Of a stretch of DNA of 14,962 bases, positions 1 through 8,151 are shown one piece after another (within the stretch, counting starts at the first letter, position 1; every line of letters starts with the position of its first letter). Where the stretch lies: the NCBI GenBank assembly GCA_036939355.1, contig JALLAP010000269.1:1-14962 (forward strand), written 5' to 3'. Source of the stretch: Thalassiosira profunda (lineage: Eukaryota > Bacillariophyta > Thalassiosirophyceae > Thalassiosirales > Thalassiosiraceae). The position numbers and the translations under genes were made by a program. Below the pieces are notes generated by a model. It did not search any database. It saw nothing but the letters and a program-made list of their open reading frames with translations, and had not been told where the DNA came from.

Positions 1-60
1 CTTGTCTAATAACGACATCGCGCCAGGCCTCGAGGCGGCCGTCGTGCTTGGGGCGGCCAT
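1..60 (-). CDS. N-terminal fragment of an unrecognised gene (runs off the left edge)
   Basis: An ATG on the minus strand at 60-58 opens a frame of 20 codons that is still open at the window edge; it ends there with residues SLLDK. On its own this would be unconvincing. The support is comparative: a second minus-strand frame beginning at 4202 has the same opening, an Ala/Pro/Thr-rich start followed by RPGA, one hydrophobic residue and SLLDK. Several differences between the copies in this stretch fall at third codon positions or keep the residue (tcg/tct, tta/cta, aag/aaa, cct/ccc), which suggests protein-level constraint. Both also have the 14-mer gagaaatgacggct upstream of the ATG. I do not recognise the family. 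The gene would be divergent from the zinc-finger gene at 311. The reading frame is moderately supported; the function is unknown. Confidence 0.5.
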   Translation of the reverse strand, partial: MAAPSTTAASRPGAMSLLDK

Positions 61-310
61 CGTGATGCCTCGCCGCGTCGCTGAGAAATGACGGCTCTGT
101 TGGCGCCTGTAGGATCCACGTAGGAATTAGTACATAGAGGGCTCTGAGGTGAAAAAGGCTGAGCTGCAAGACGAACAATACAACTCCTGACGAGGAACGC
201 ACCGGCAGCATTGCCCCCCGCTCGTCCAAGCGACGCCCCCACGACGCTCCACCGATCCCTAGGCGTACGCCAGACCCCTCGTTGAGCGTTGAAGGCCAGT
301 CGCCACGAGG
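61..310. promoter_or_regulatory. Intergenic, presumed bidirectional promoter
   Basis: About 250 bp separate the minus-strand ATG at 60 from the plus-strand ATG at 311. The 14-mer gagaaatgacggct at 83-96 lies 22 nt upstream of the minus-strand start and recurs at 4398-4411 upstream of the paralogous minus-strand start, so it may be a retained promoter element; it contains a TGACG core. An in-frame stop (tga, 290-292) upstream of 311 limits the plus-strand gene. No clear TATA box was seen. The long minus-strand frame across this interval is low-complexity Arg/Pro translation and was not accepted as a gene. Confidence 0.4.
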
Positions 311-3300
311 ATGGAGGGCGTGGCGTCGAAGCCAGGCGCCGAGGAGGGGGGGCTCGGGATCTTTGTTTTCTCTCGAGGCAGCTCGGCGACCGCAAGCCTG
401 GCGACGGCGCAACCACACGCCGCCCCCGCCCATCACGAGGATGTCCGACGAGAGGGGGCGGCGGCCAAGCGACCGCGGGATGGCGTGGGGTGTGTCGCAG
501 AGGGCGCGGAGGGCGCCGCGAGCAATGCCGAGGCGCCGGTGGCGAAGCGTCCACGCGGAGCGATCGACGCAGATCCATCGACTCGTCGTGATGGTGATGG
601 GTTGGATACCGCACACTCCGCTACCTTGTCACAGGACAATGAGCGCGCCCAGTTTGTGGCGGCGCCGTCCTCCGCGTCCGACGATGCGGCTATGCGGGAG
701 GTGGAGGAGGAAGACGGCGGGGCCACCGAGGAGCGAGCGACGCCAGAGAGCTTGGTGGTGGCGCATCGTCAGGCGATGGACACCATCGCGGACGTCGGGC
801 CCGAGGACCCTGGTGCCCCGGTGGCGCGCGAGGAGTTCAACCTCATGATAGAGGTGTTGAAGCAACAGCAGAACCAGGTCGTCGCGCTGCATCGGATGCG
901 CTTGGAGGAGAGCGAGAGCGACGGTGGGAGCTCCGATGAGGATTCATCCTCGGACAGCGACGACGAAGACAGCAGCGACGACGACGAGGACAACGATGCA
1001 GCAGTGAACGCTCGAGGCGACGCGGGCGACGTTGTGGACGCGGTCGAGGTGCGTGGGAGCTCCGGGCCGGAATTGGTGAGCTGTTTTTCAGATGCTTTAC
1101 TCGTCTCTTTTCCATTCACTCCTCACCGAGCATCGATTGCATCCTCACGCAGTTGGACCTCCAGATCGACCTGCCTGGGACGCAGCAGCCGCCGCAACGA
1201 GGCGCCATTCCAAGGCACGTCAGAAATCGTACCGTGGAGCAAAGGGTAGAGCTCCGGCGGATGATAAACCGGCAGCGTGCCCGGGAATACTCCGCCGGCG
1301 ACGATGATTCATCGGTAGACAGTGCCACCACAACCGACAGCGCCGACTTCCGCCTACCTGTTCGGTCGGTTCCTTCGAGGGTTCCTTCGAGGGTTGTTTG
1401 GTCGGCTCGGCCGAAGGCTCCTTTGACGGTCCCGTTGGCGCCGGGGAGCGTCCCTCCGTCGATGGTCAGTGCGGCGCGCGCCGCAGGAGTGGAGGCGGCC
1501 GCGGCGAGCATCACCCGCGACGACGAGGGCGACAACTGGGAATTGAAGAAGATCTTTGACGTGAAGGAGCTCGGCAAGGACAATCCTCAGATGTGCATGA
1601 CGGAGCTGTGCGACCTCCAGGCCTGTTCCAAGTGGGTGTCGCAGCAAGACGTGTGGTTCTCGTGCGTCGACTGCCAGGAGAAGTGAGTTTGTGGCTGTAT
1701 GAGTATTGCGTTTGTATGTGTTGCATCTTGCACTCACCTTGTGCATCCTTGCTCCTTTCCTCCTTTTGCAGAGACTTCGAGGGATGGCCCACGGGCTCCC
1801 TATCGGACGGGCTCCCCGTCGAGTACCTCACGGAGGATACCTACATGACCATCGCCCAGTTGTGCTCCAAACAGGACGAGCCGGCCATGCCCAACGTGCC
1901 CATCGTCACGTCGTTGCACCGCGTCGCCCCTCAAGCCTTGGTCAACACGGAAGGGTGGGTGGTAGACGTCGAGTACGGGGGCTTTGAAAAACCCTTCCGT
2001 GGCAAAATCCACTGCGTTGGGCGAGACGAGCAGGGAGAACAAACTGTGACCATTGCCTGGCTCAACGGTGAGGCGTCCTCCGTATTCACTCACCCAGATA
2101 AAACGGAGGACATTTGGTTGCTTTTCGACGACGGAAAGCTGGCAGTGGAGGAATCGGACGAAGAGGCGACCGAGCCATTGACGAGCGAAGGTAAGATCGC
2201 CCCAAATGCATTTATCGGCTCGATTCGAACGAACATCGCTCACATTTCTCGCCTTTCCTCAGAGCGTGCCTCCCGGGCCGACCTTTTCTCGAGTGGCAAG
2301 CTCACAAAGAACCAGAAGAAGGCTGCCTCGAGGGAAACTAAGCGGAGGATGCACGGCGTGCCGCTCGTTGATTACATGGGCCAGACATACCTGACGCCTC
2401 CCCAGCTGCAGGAGGCCGTGCACGACATCTTGAAGCGAGAGGTCAGCGCGCTCAAGAGCGTGGAGGCGCCGATGCAACGCTATCTTGGAGTGCTGGAGCG
2501 CGCCCGCGTGGGTCAGATAACGGAGGAAGAGCTGATTGCGGCGACAGTGCGGTACAGAACCGACTCTGGGAAAGCCATGTCGGAAGTCGGAGACGGCGAG
2601 TTCGCCGGCCTCATCAATCAGTCGGAGGGTGGAAGGCCTGGCAATGATGGAAGAGGCGGCGCAATTATCAACTACGTCACCAAGAGAGCTGCGCTCAAAC
2701 ACCAAAAAGACTGCAGCACAACGGACAACAACCTCACCTTCCGGACGGACCCATGCGTCAGAGCCCTCGATTCGATTGCGCGCTTTCTTGACCGGAGGGC
2801 GACAGGCGAGAAGTCCAACATCGTCAACTGCTCTTCGATGATCGTCTTCGATATTTGCCTGCACGCGTTTGACCTCGAGGACAAGTCCACCTCGACCAAG
2901 AGGGAGAAGAGCTACTGGAAGGCGATCGACCACTTCTGCGGGAAGGCGGGCATCTCCCGCGACGTGTACTTCTTGGGCAACGGCCTTCTTCTTTACGGAG
3001 AGATCGAGATCCACTGGCTGCGGCACCACAAGCCATTCCCATTGATGACCGCGTCGGGGTATGCTGACTTGGAGCTGTTCAATTGCCCCGCCCCCAATAC
3101 AGTGACAAAGAAACTGCGGGTCACTGGCGACATCACCCACACCGAGAATTGGGTCTCTGATCGCATCGTGGGATACAGTGGCGAAAAGAAGGATGGCATG
3201 AACGCCATCATCAACGATTTCTTCCCGTGTCTGTCGGAGCTGGCGCATCTGGTTGAGGTTCCCGAACCCATCGACATTGCGTGGAAGTGGGCCGCGGAGG

Positions 3301-4082
3301 GCCTGTCAAAGGAGGAGATCGAAGAACGAATGCAGCTCAAGCTCGATTGCCTTGTTGAGTTCCAGAAGAAGCTGAAGAAAATTCGCGAGAGATGTCTTGG
3401 CAATGCAGCCACATCAGCGGAGCGGAGCCTTCTCTGGCGCACCGATTCGAGTATGCGCAACCACCGACTGGCTCTGAGCGATGCCCTCGGTGCCAGGCAA
3501 CGTGGAGAGGAGGAATCTGAGACGCAGCAGGACCTCCTTTGGCACAATGAGGCGCTTATGCGCGACCTAAGCGACGCCCATGATGCCAGACAACGTGGCC
3601 AGCTGTCGGAGACGCAGCAGGACCTCCTTGAGGCTAAGAACGCTGGGAATAGAGCACGGAACGAGGAGAGCAGCAACCGCCTTGGGATGGAGAGGGCTGC
3701 TGACAGTCAAGTGATCGAAATGAGATGCCCAAATCCAGCGTGCACTGCGCACAATGAAGTGAGGAACAGTGAATGGACCTACGATGGCAAGGTCATTGTT
3801 GAAAAGTGCCGTAGGAGATTGAAGAACGGCGGCTTGTGTCAGAATAAGATGGAACCTGTGAGCACCCGCGGCCTCAAAACGATCAGCAGAAACGCAGTAT
3901 GGAAGGCCGCAGGGGAGAAGGCTATCTGCGGCCATCCTGGATGCACAAATCATGCGCATGTTAGGGGACGATGCAGGAGACACGACGGGAAGCCAAGAGC
4001 AAAGTGCAACTATCCTGGATGCACAAATCATGTGTATGCTAGGGGACATTGCAGGAGACACGACAGGGATTCCAGCAACTAA
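311..4082 (+). CDS. Large multi-zinc-finger protein, CW-like finger plus tandem WRKY19-like fingers, four exons
   Basis: Proposed exons are 311-1075, 1153-1682, 1772-2190 and 2263-4082, giving 1,177 residues. The start is the first ATG after an in-frame stop at 290-292, in good context. Residues about 200-232 are strongly acidic (Asp/Glu/Ser). Residues 403-429 hold a cysteine finger (C403, C408, C413, C426, C429) with a KW pair at 415-416 and W423, resembling a CW-type histone-reading finger. A core of roughly 480 residues follows that I do not recognise. Then come a charged repeat near 3479-3640, a possible zinc ribbon (C1060, C1065, C1087, C1097) and two WRKY19-like fingers (C1127, C1132, C1142, H1145 and C1153, C1158, C1168, H1171), each C-x4-C-x9-C-x2-H. 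A 12-nt tandem duplication at 1368-1391 encodes a VPSR repeat. A nuclear chromatin or DNA-binding role is inferred. It could instead belong to a mobile element, because diverged copies of another gene start flank it. Confidence 0.75.
1076..1152 (+). other. Intron 1 of the zinc-finger gene (77 nt)
   Basis: The donor gtgagct follows the codon ttg, and the acceptor is tcacgcag. Removing it joins two open frames in phase 0. Without splicing, the first frame runs on in non-conserved sequence and stops near 1249. Confidence 0.7.
1683..1771 (+). other. Intron 2 of the zinc-finger gene (89 nt)
   Basis: The donor gtgagtt and a pyrimidine-rich acceptor ending tccttttgcag are both strong. Splicing restores a Lys codon (aa|a) and joins the CW-like finger directly to the DFEGWP segment. 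Without splicing, the upstream frame hits a stop at 1684-1686. Confidence 0.85.
2191..2262 (+). other. Probable intron 3 of the zinc-finger gene (72 nt, multiple of three, no stop)
   Basis: The donor is gtaagatc and the acceptor has the polypyrimidine tract ttctcgcctttcctcag. Its length is 24 codons and it contains no in-frame stop, so retention would simply add 24 residues. Size and signals match the other introns here, so splicing is favoured, but the sequence alone cannot decide. Confidence 0.6.
3479..3640 (+). repeat. Two-copy repeat of about 30 codons inside the zinc-finger gene
   Basis: The protein segment LSDA..ARQRG..SETQQDLL occurs twice, and the 21-mer gagacgcagcaggacctcctt is identical at 3519-3539 and 3609-3629, 90 nt apart. 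One codon is inserted or deleted between the copies. The composition (Gln, Glu, Arg, Leu, Ala) suggests helix or coiled coil. It looks like a fairly recent internal duplication. Confidence 0.8.
3934..4069 (+). repeat. Tandem duplication of the terminal zinc finger (78-nt period)
   Basis: The string atcctggatgcacaaatcat starts at 3934 and again at 4012, followed by a nearly identical stretch through aggagacacgac. The 26-codon period matches the two successive C-x4-C-x9-C-x2-H fingers exactly. Codon changes between the copies (for example cgc/tgt before atg) are few, so the duplication is young or homogenised. Confidence 0.85.
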
Positions 4083-4202
4083 CGCAATAGTGTTCATGCC
4101 CTCGCGCTCGTCGATCGACGTGTTGATTTGCGCATATTTGTCTAGTAAAGACACGGCGCCGGGACGCGCCGAGGAGGCGGCCACCGTCGTTGGAGCGCTC
4201 AT
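4083..4202 (-). pseudogene. Truncated paralogue of the left-edge gene (first ~40 codons)
   Basis: A minus-strand ATG at 4202-4200 opens a frame whose first part matches the left-edge gene: an Ala/Thr-rich start, then RPGAVSLLDKYAQINT, then a charged segment with DEREGMN. Around codon 40 (near 4085) the frame enters the antisense of the zinc-finger gene, whose stop is at 4080-4082, so any similarity must end about there. About 22 residues can be compared with the left-edge copy, because that copy leaves the window. The intact-looking start with nothing coherent after it suggests a gene fragment left by duplication or insertion. It might still be transcribed from its retained upstream region. 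Confidence 0.55.
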
Positions 4203-4639
4203 CGTGGCGGCGTTGTTGCGAGCTCGAGCAGGACTTGCTCTAGGGCGGCGATGGTGCGAGGCTGAGGATGGACGTCAGCAACGCTGGATGCGGATGCGAG
4301 GCGCCGACGACGGAGAATGGTAGCGCGACGGAGGAGGGCTGCGACGACGCCGAATGCCATGGCGAGGGCGGAGGAGGAGGGGTTGGCGGAGGTCGCCGAG
4401 AAATGACGGCTGTTCAAGCCGTGGTTCAAGGCTGTTCGATCCCTCGCGCTCTCTACGTACGTGTACGTTCTCCTACGTGCTACCCAGTCGCAGCTCCTCT
4501 CGCTCCCAACTCCCCAACTCCTCCCTTCATTTTTCCACGCCTCGCCAGAGCAGACGAAGACGCTGGCAGCGCCTTCGTTGTGCGCGCTGTGATGAACAGG
4601 CTAGCAACAAAGCCATTGCACCCTCGTTATCCTTTAACA
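4203..4639. promoter_or_regulatory. Intergenic region upstream of the methyltransferase; relic promoter of the truncated copy
   Basis: This 437-bp interval starts with GC-rich, purine-biased sequence (4203-4397) that has no counterpart at the left edge. The shared element gagaaatgacggct follows at 4398-4411. At 4455-4478 four ACGT cores occur within 24 nt, which could be bZIP or bHLH sites for the methyltransferase; this is inference. Sequence from about 4480 to 4630 is pyrimidine-rich and probably includes the 5' leader. No convincing gene was seen: the plus-strand frame from 4268 is Gly/Glu-rich and reaches the methyltransferase ATG only by chance continuation. Confidence 0.4.
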
Positions 4640-5784
4640 ATGTCGTCGTACGGCAAAAAGTGCTACTGGAACGAGCGGTGCGTTGGCTGCTTATCTCTGC
4701 GCTCTCCTATCTTGTGTATTTCTCGCTAACGCTTACGCTTACGCTTACGCTCACGCCTCCATCCCTTCACCTCTCTGACATCAATATAGGTACGCTCGCG
4801 AAGAACAGCCCTGCGATTGGCTCGTCAGCAGCTACGGCGTCTTCCAGCACCTCTTTACGCCGACCTTCCTCGCCAACACGACCGCTCTGCCTCCCGGAGG
4901 CGTCATCACCGTTCGTCGCCTGGTTGACTTTGAGCAGGAGCATCGCGCTCACGTGGGGAATCGTCCAATGGCAGCGGACGATTTCCTCGACGCGGAAGCG
5001 AGGCAGCATCCGTCCCCACCCACGAGCCGGGGCGTGTGGGAGTTTCCCCCCAAAGAGAAGGTGAGCCGAACGTTTCGCAACCTCAATGGAACTGATGCAT
5101 GTCTCAAGCAATTCACATCTGATGCACGTCACCATTAACACCGAGAAGGCACGCGTACTCCACGTGGGCTGTGGAAACAGCCAGCTCGGAGAGTCCATGC
5201 TGCACGACGGTTTCACGGACATCGTCAACGTTGATTGGTCGGACGTCGTGATCCAAAAGATGAACAAATGGTACTCTCATGACTTCTACAGGCACCTCGG
5301 CAGCGTAATGGAGCGCGAGGAGCTGTTGCGTAGTTCGCTCGGACTGCCCGGAGTCGAGGCGCGCGACGACCACAGCCAGATGCATGCTCGTATGCCCAAG
5401 ATGACGTTTGAGGTTGGAGATGTCTGCGAGGGCCTTCCGCATCCCGACGAAACCTTCGATCTCATTGTGATCAAGAAGACGTTGGACGTCATCCTCTGCG
5501 GCGCTGGGTCGACTACCGACGCTCGACATGCGCTCAGCGAGTGCTTCCGGCTCCTCAACAAAGATCATGGGGTGCTGCTTGTCATTTCGTCGGCCAAGCC
5601 AGAGGACCGCGCCGTCTTCTTCGAGAACGATCCCTGGACCGGCATCCTCAACATCAAGCTGCCTTGCGCCGAGGACTACGGACAGTTTGAGAGGAAGGGC
5701 GGCCACGAAAAGAAGAGGGCCGACAGTTACGCGTACCTCCTGTACAAACAGGGCTGGCGTTCCGTGCAGGCGGAGGATCTCTGA
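4640..5784 (+). CDS. METTL13/EEF1AKMT4-like class I SAM-dependent methyltransferase, three exons
   Basis: Proposed exons are 4640-4677, 4790-5060 and 5149-5784 (or third exon from 5146), giving 314 or 315 residues. The first exon encodes only 13 residues, and splicing rebuilds the family's opening motif YWNERYAREE. The SAM-binding motif I is VLHVGCGNSQLG (about residues 106-117), and the acidic residue ending beta-2 is D132 in VNVDWSD. Later come VGDVCEGLP and FDLIVIKKTLDVIL, the counterpart of the KGTLDA motif of this family, here with Lys in place of Gly. Members methylate eEF1A lysines (METTL13, EEF1AKMT4), so translation-factor methylation in the cytosol is the likely role. Compared with relatives it has extra sequence between the YWxERY motif and motif I. 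The gene is convergent with the DUF3754 gene 120 bp downstream. The family is certain; the substrate is inferred. Confidence 0.88.
4678..4789 (+). other. Intron 1 of the methyltransferase gene (112 nt) with hexamer repeat
   Basis: The donor is gtgcgt after cg and the acceptor is tcaatatag; the joined codon cg|g gives Arg in the YWNERYAR motif. The intron holds an imperfect tandem array of the hexamer cttacg at about 4725-4757. Confidence 0.85.
4725..4757 (+). repeat. Intronic hexamer tandem repeat (cttacg, imperfect)
   Basis: About five consecutive near-identical hexamers are visible, the central three perfect and the edges showing single changes (ctaacg, ctcacg). It is confined to the intron and looks like ordinary microsatellite expansion. 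Confidence 0.8.
5061..5148 (+). other. Intron 2 of the methyltransferase gene (88 nt, or 85 nt)
   Basis: The donor gtgagccg follows a Lys codon. Two acceptors three bases apart (gag ending 5145, aag ending 5148) keep the frame and differ by one Lys. A branch-point-like attaac lies just upstream, but the polypyrimidine tract is weak. Splicing is needed to join the exon 2 frame to motif I. Confidence 0.75.
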
Positions 5785-5904
5785 GCGCACTTCTGCTTGG
5801 GTAGGCATCATTCATTCGGTGCTTTGTATGCCCGGCGAGCGCTTGTAGGCTTCATTCTTTTCCCAATGCCCTTTCTGTCCATTGATGTGATGTAACACAA
5901 AAGA

Positions 5905-8151
5905 CTATTCCAGCGCCTCGTCCCACAAATGTTTGATGGCATCTTTTGCTTCTTGCTCCTCTTTTACGGCGCTTTCATCGATCAATTTCAGACGCTGCAA
6001 GTCATTCAGCGCGGATAGGACGTCGACATCGATTTGTGATGCGGCAACTGACGACTGCTCGTTGACGTAAGACTTTGCTTGCTGCAAGATGGCGTAATCC
6101 AACGAGTCCACTTTTGCAGCTTTGGGCACTTCTTCATTGCTCAGCCAATCTCGAATCAGCATTGCTCTCAAGGCCTTGTTGGAATTAGCTTCTGACACGA
6201 TGTACTTCAAAGCCCCCGGACCTCGGTGCGAGATCTTCTGCGTCAAGAATTTGTTCACGAGCAGGTCGTACCGCGCATACTTGTTGCTATACCGAAAGAA
6301 CGTCCGCACGGCAAAGAAGACTAGCGACACCAGTGCGATCAGGTCGAGCTTTGGGCTGTCGAACTTCACCGACCCCGCCACTGCTAGAAAACTGACAACG
6401 CTGACGAGGTCAAAGACGATGGCGTCCGCGGGGCGAAAGACGAGCCTCGTTTTTGGCAGTACCGCCTCGACGTTTGCCATGGGAACATCGTAGAATGCCT
6501 TTATCTCGAGTGGCAATGGTCCATCGTCAGCAGCAGTGTCGTTCCTGCGCTCTGGAAGTTTATTCTCCACATCGAACACCTCAGCTGCCTGGTAAAGCCA
6601 CTTTGGAGGCTGTATCGCTTGGCGTTTCTTCTTCCGCAGAGGCCTCCATATAGCAATCACTTCTTCGTATGCCGGCTCGACGAGGGTGCTCGATCGGAAG
6701 TAGTTCTTGATCAATTCTCGCCTACCCTTTTTGGAGAGAAAGTTCACCGTGTTCTGAATGCTGACCCTCTCGAGCAGACGGACCGCTGCTGGTTTGTAGG
6801 AAGATTCCGCAGCGTCTGATGTTGCGTTTTGTATCGAAAAGAGCGTATCGTCGTACTGGCACAGTATCTTCTCAGCATCCATCTCATCGTAGATATCTGT
6901 GTCAATGTGGCCTTCTGCCGTACCCTCTCCCACCTCGCACAGCAGGAATGGAGAGAGCGCATCATCAAGATCAATTGCATCGGGTATGGCCGACGTCGCT
7001 GTGCGGTATCGCCCCAGCTTGAAGATCTTGTTTCTCCGACTGTTCGGCGAGGATTCCGAGCTTAGTTCAGTTGATTGCAATGTGTCTCCTTCATCTGATG
7101 CGTTGGTAGAAAAGCCTGCCACAAACTCGTTCTTCGTGAGGCCAAAATTCTCCAGCAGGTTGATGGTAAAGCCTCGCAATGCATCGTTCAATTGAGAGAG
7201 TTTATCAAGCACGAAATTCTCCACCCGCTGCTCAATAGCTCCCAATCTCCGCGTCACAGCAGTGGACGATCGCTGCACCAGCGACGCTTGAAGGTAGTCG
7301 AGCTTTTGAAGGAGCAACCGCCCCGTTGTGATTTCCTTCGAGTATCCCCTGCGAAAGATGAGCACCCTGCCATCGAAGAGAAGATTGTTCTCTTGCGTGG
7401 GAGTTGCGATTTTCTCCCCTTCCTCGTTTTGCCCGTACAGTTCGGGGTAGAACTCCAGCCCAATGCACGGATCCAGCTCTTTCACATCCGGAAGCAACGA
7501 CAGCCTCAGAAGGTAGCCAGCATTCAATGCCGAGCAAAGATCCATATCTCGCAGATCCATCAGCTTGAAGCCCCCATCATTCAATGACTTCTTCAATATG
7601 GATATCAGCTTCTCCTCTTGCTCCGCACCCCCAAATGTATTTGCCCTCGGCATCCCATTCACTGCCCCTCCTTCCGTCTCCTCCATCGCCTCAAACGGTA
7701 GCTCATCTTGATCTCCATTCTCGTCTGCAGATCGGGGCAGCACGTATGCCAAATCTCGCAACTCCTTCTGCGATTGCACTGAATATAACAGCTCTATCTT
7801 CTCGAGGAGCGATTGAGATGACTGAGAGAGGGACGCTATGGCCGGCAGCCGCGATATCTTCCCATCCGACGTTGCAACAACGCGACACACTGGATCGTAT
7901 GCCTCCTCGCCATCAGGATTTGGAGGCACGTTGTTATCGCTGATTCCACCAGAGATGCTGCCGTACTTTCTTTTCATCGAGCCAATTGCTTTGACGGATG
8001 GTGCATCCACAGCCATCAGTGCATGTGTCTGCCTTCTCCCAGCAGACGGTATCCTCCTACTCGCAGGCGCCGTAGCCGCCCGGAAGGCACCCACCTGGCC
8101 GAGCAGGCAGAGCTGGAGGCACCTGCGGAGGCCCATCGTCTGGCTGCTCAT
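5905..8151 (-). CDS. Plastid-targeted DUF3754 (TMEM143-like) membrane protein
   Basis: This is one uninterrupted frame of 748 residues starting at 8151. The N-terminus has a hydrophobic signal peptide (about residues 9-20, LQLCLLGQ) ending in VGAF followed by an Arg/Ala/Ser-rich segment. This is the ASAFAP-type signature of bipartite targeting to heterokont complex plastids. The body is mostly helical and charged. The C-terminal part matches the DUF3754 layout: a YDVPMANVEAVLPKTRL segment near residue 550, two hydrophobic stretches at about 573-592 and 599-618 separated by a short loop, then YARYDLLVNKFLTQK, a conserved-looking Y-x-x-R-Y-D-L-L-V-x-K-x-L block. Family members occur in plastids and mitochondria; their biochemical role is not established. 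An alternative start at the internal Met6 would also keep the signal peptide. The gene shares a short promoter with the ABC transporter. Family and targeting are confident; the role is unknown. Confidence 0.85.
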   Translation of the reverse strand: MSSQTMGLRRCLQLCLLGQVGAFRAATAPASRRIPSAGRRQTHALMAVDAPSVKAIGSMKRKYGSISGGISDNNVPPNPDGEEAYDPVCRVVATSDGKISRLPAIASLSQSSQSLLEKIELLYSVQSQKELRDLAYVLPRSADENGDQDELPFEAMEETEGGAVNGMPRANTFGGAEQEEKLISILKKSLNDGGFKLMDLRDMDLCSALNAGYLLRLSLLPDVKELDPCIGLEFYPELYGQNEEGEKIATPTQENNLLFDGRVLIFRRGYSKEITTGRLLLQKLDYLQASLVQRSSTAVTRRLGAIEQRVENFVLDKLSQLNDALRGFTINLLENFGLTKNEFVAGFSTNASDEGDTLQSTELSSESSPNSRRNKIFKLGRYRTATSAIPDAIDLDDALSPFLLCEVGEGTAEGHIDTDIYDEMDAEKILCQYDDTLFSIQNATSDAAESSYKPAAVRLLERVSIQNTVNFLSKKGRRELIKNYFRSSTLVEPAYEEVIAIWRPLRKKKRQAIQPPKWLYQAAEVFDVENKLPERRNDTAADDGPLPLEIKAFYDVPMANVEAVLPKTRLVFRPADAIVFDLVSVVSFLAVAGSVKFDSPKLDLIALVSLVFFAVRTFFRYSNKYARYDLLVNKFLTQKISHRGPGALKYIVSEANSNKALRAMLIRDWLSNEEVPKAAKVDSLDYAILQQAKSYVNEQSSVAASQIDVDVLSALNDLQRLKLIDESAVKEEQEAKDAIKHLWDEALE

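Noticed and set aside
6..614. 202-residue minus-strand frame
   Set aside because: Arg/Pro/Ser-rich translation of GC-rich DNA, antisense to the zinc-finger gene start, with no recognisable motif.
1593..1771. Continuous plus-strand frame from 1593 into the zinc-finger gene body
   Set aside because: Its first part reads antiphase to the CW-like finger and then through intron 2, which has strong splice sites; splicing joins a better frame.
2259..3248. 329-residue minus-strand frame inside the zinc-finger gene
   Set aside because: It mirrors the codon structure of the real plus-strand exon and has no motif of its own.
2300..3410. Assigning the zinc-finger protein core to a KDZ or other known transposase
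   Set aside because: No catalytic triad pattern could be matched with confidence, and no terminal inverted repeats or target-site duplications were found at the gene boundaries.
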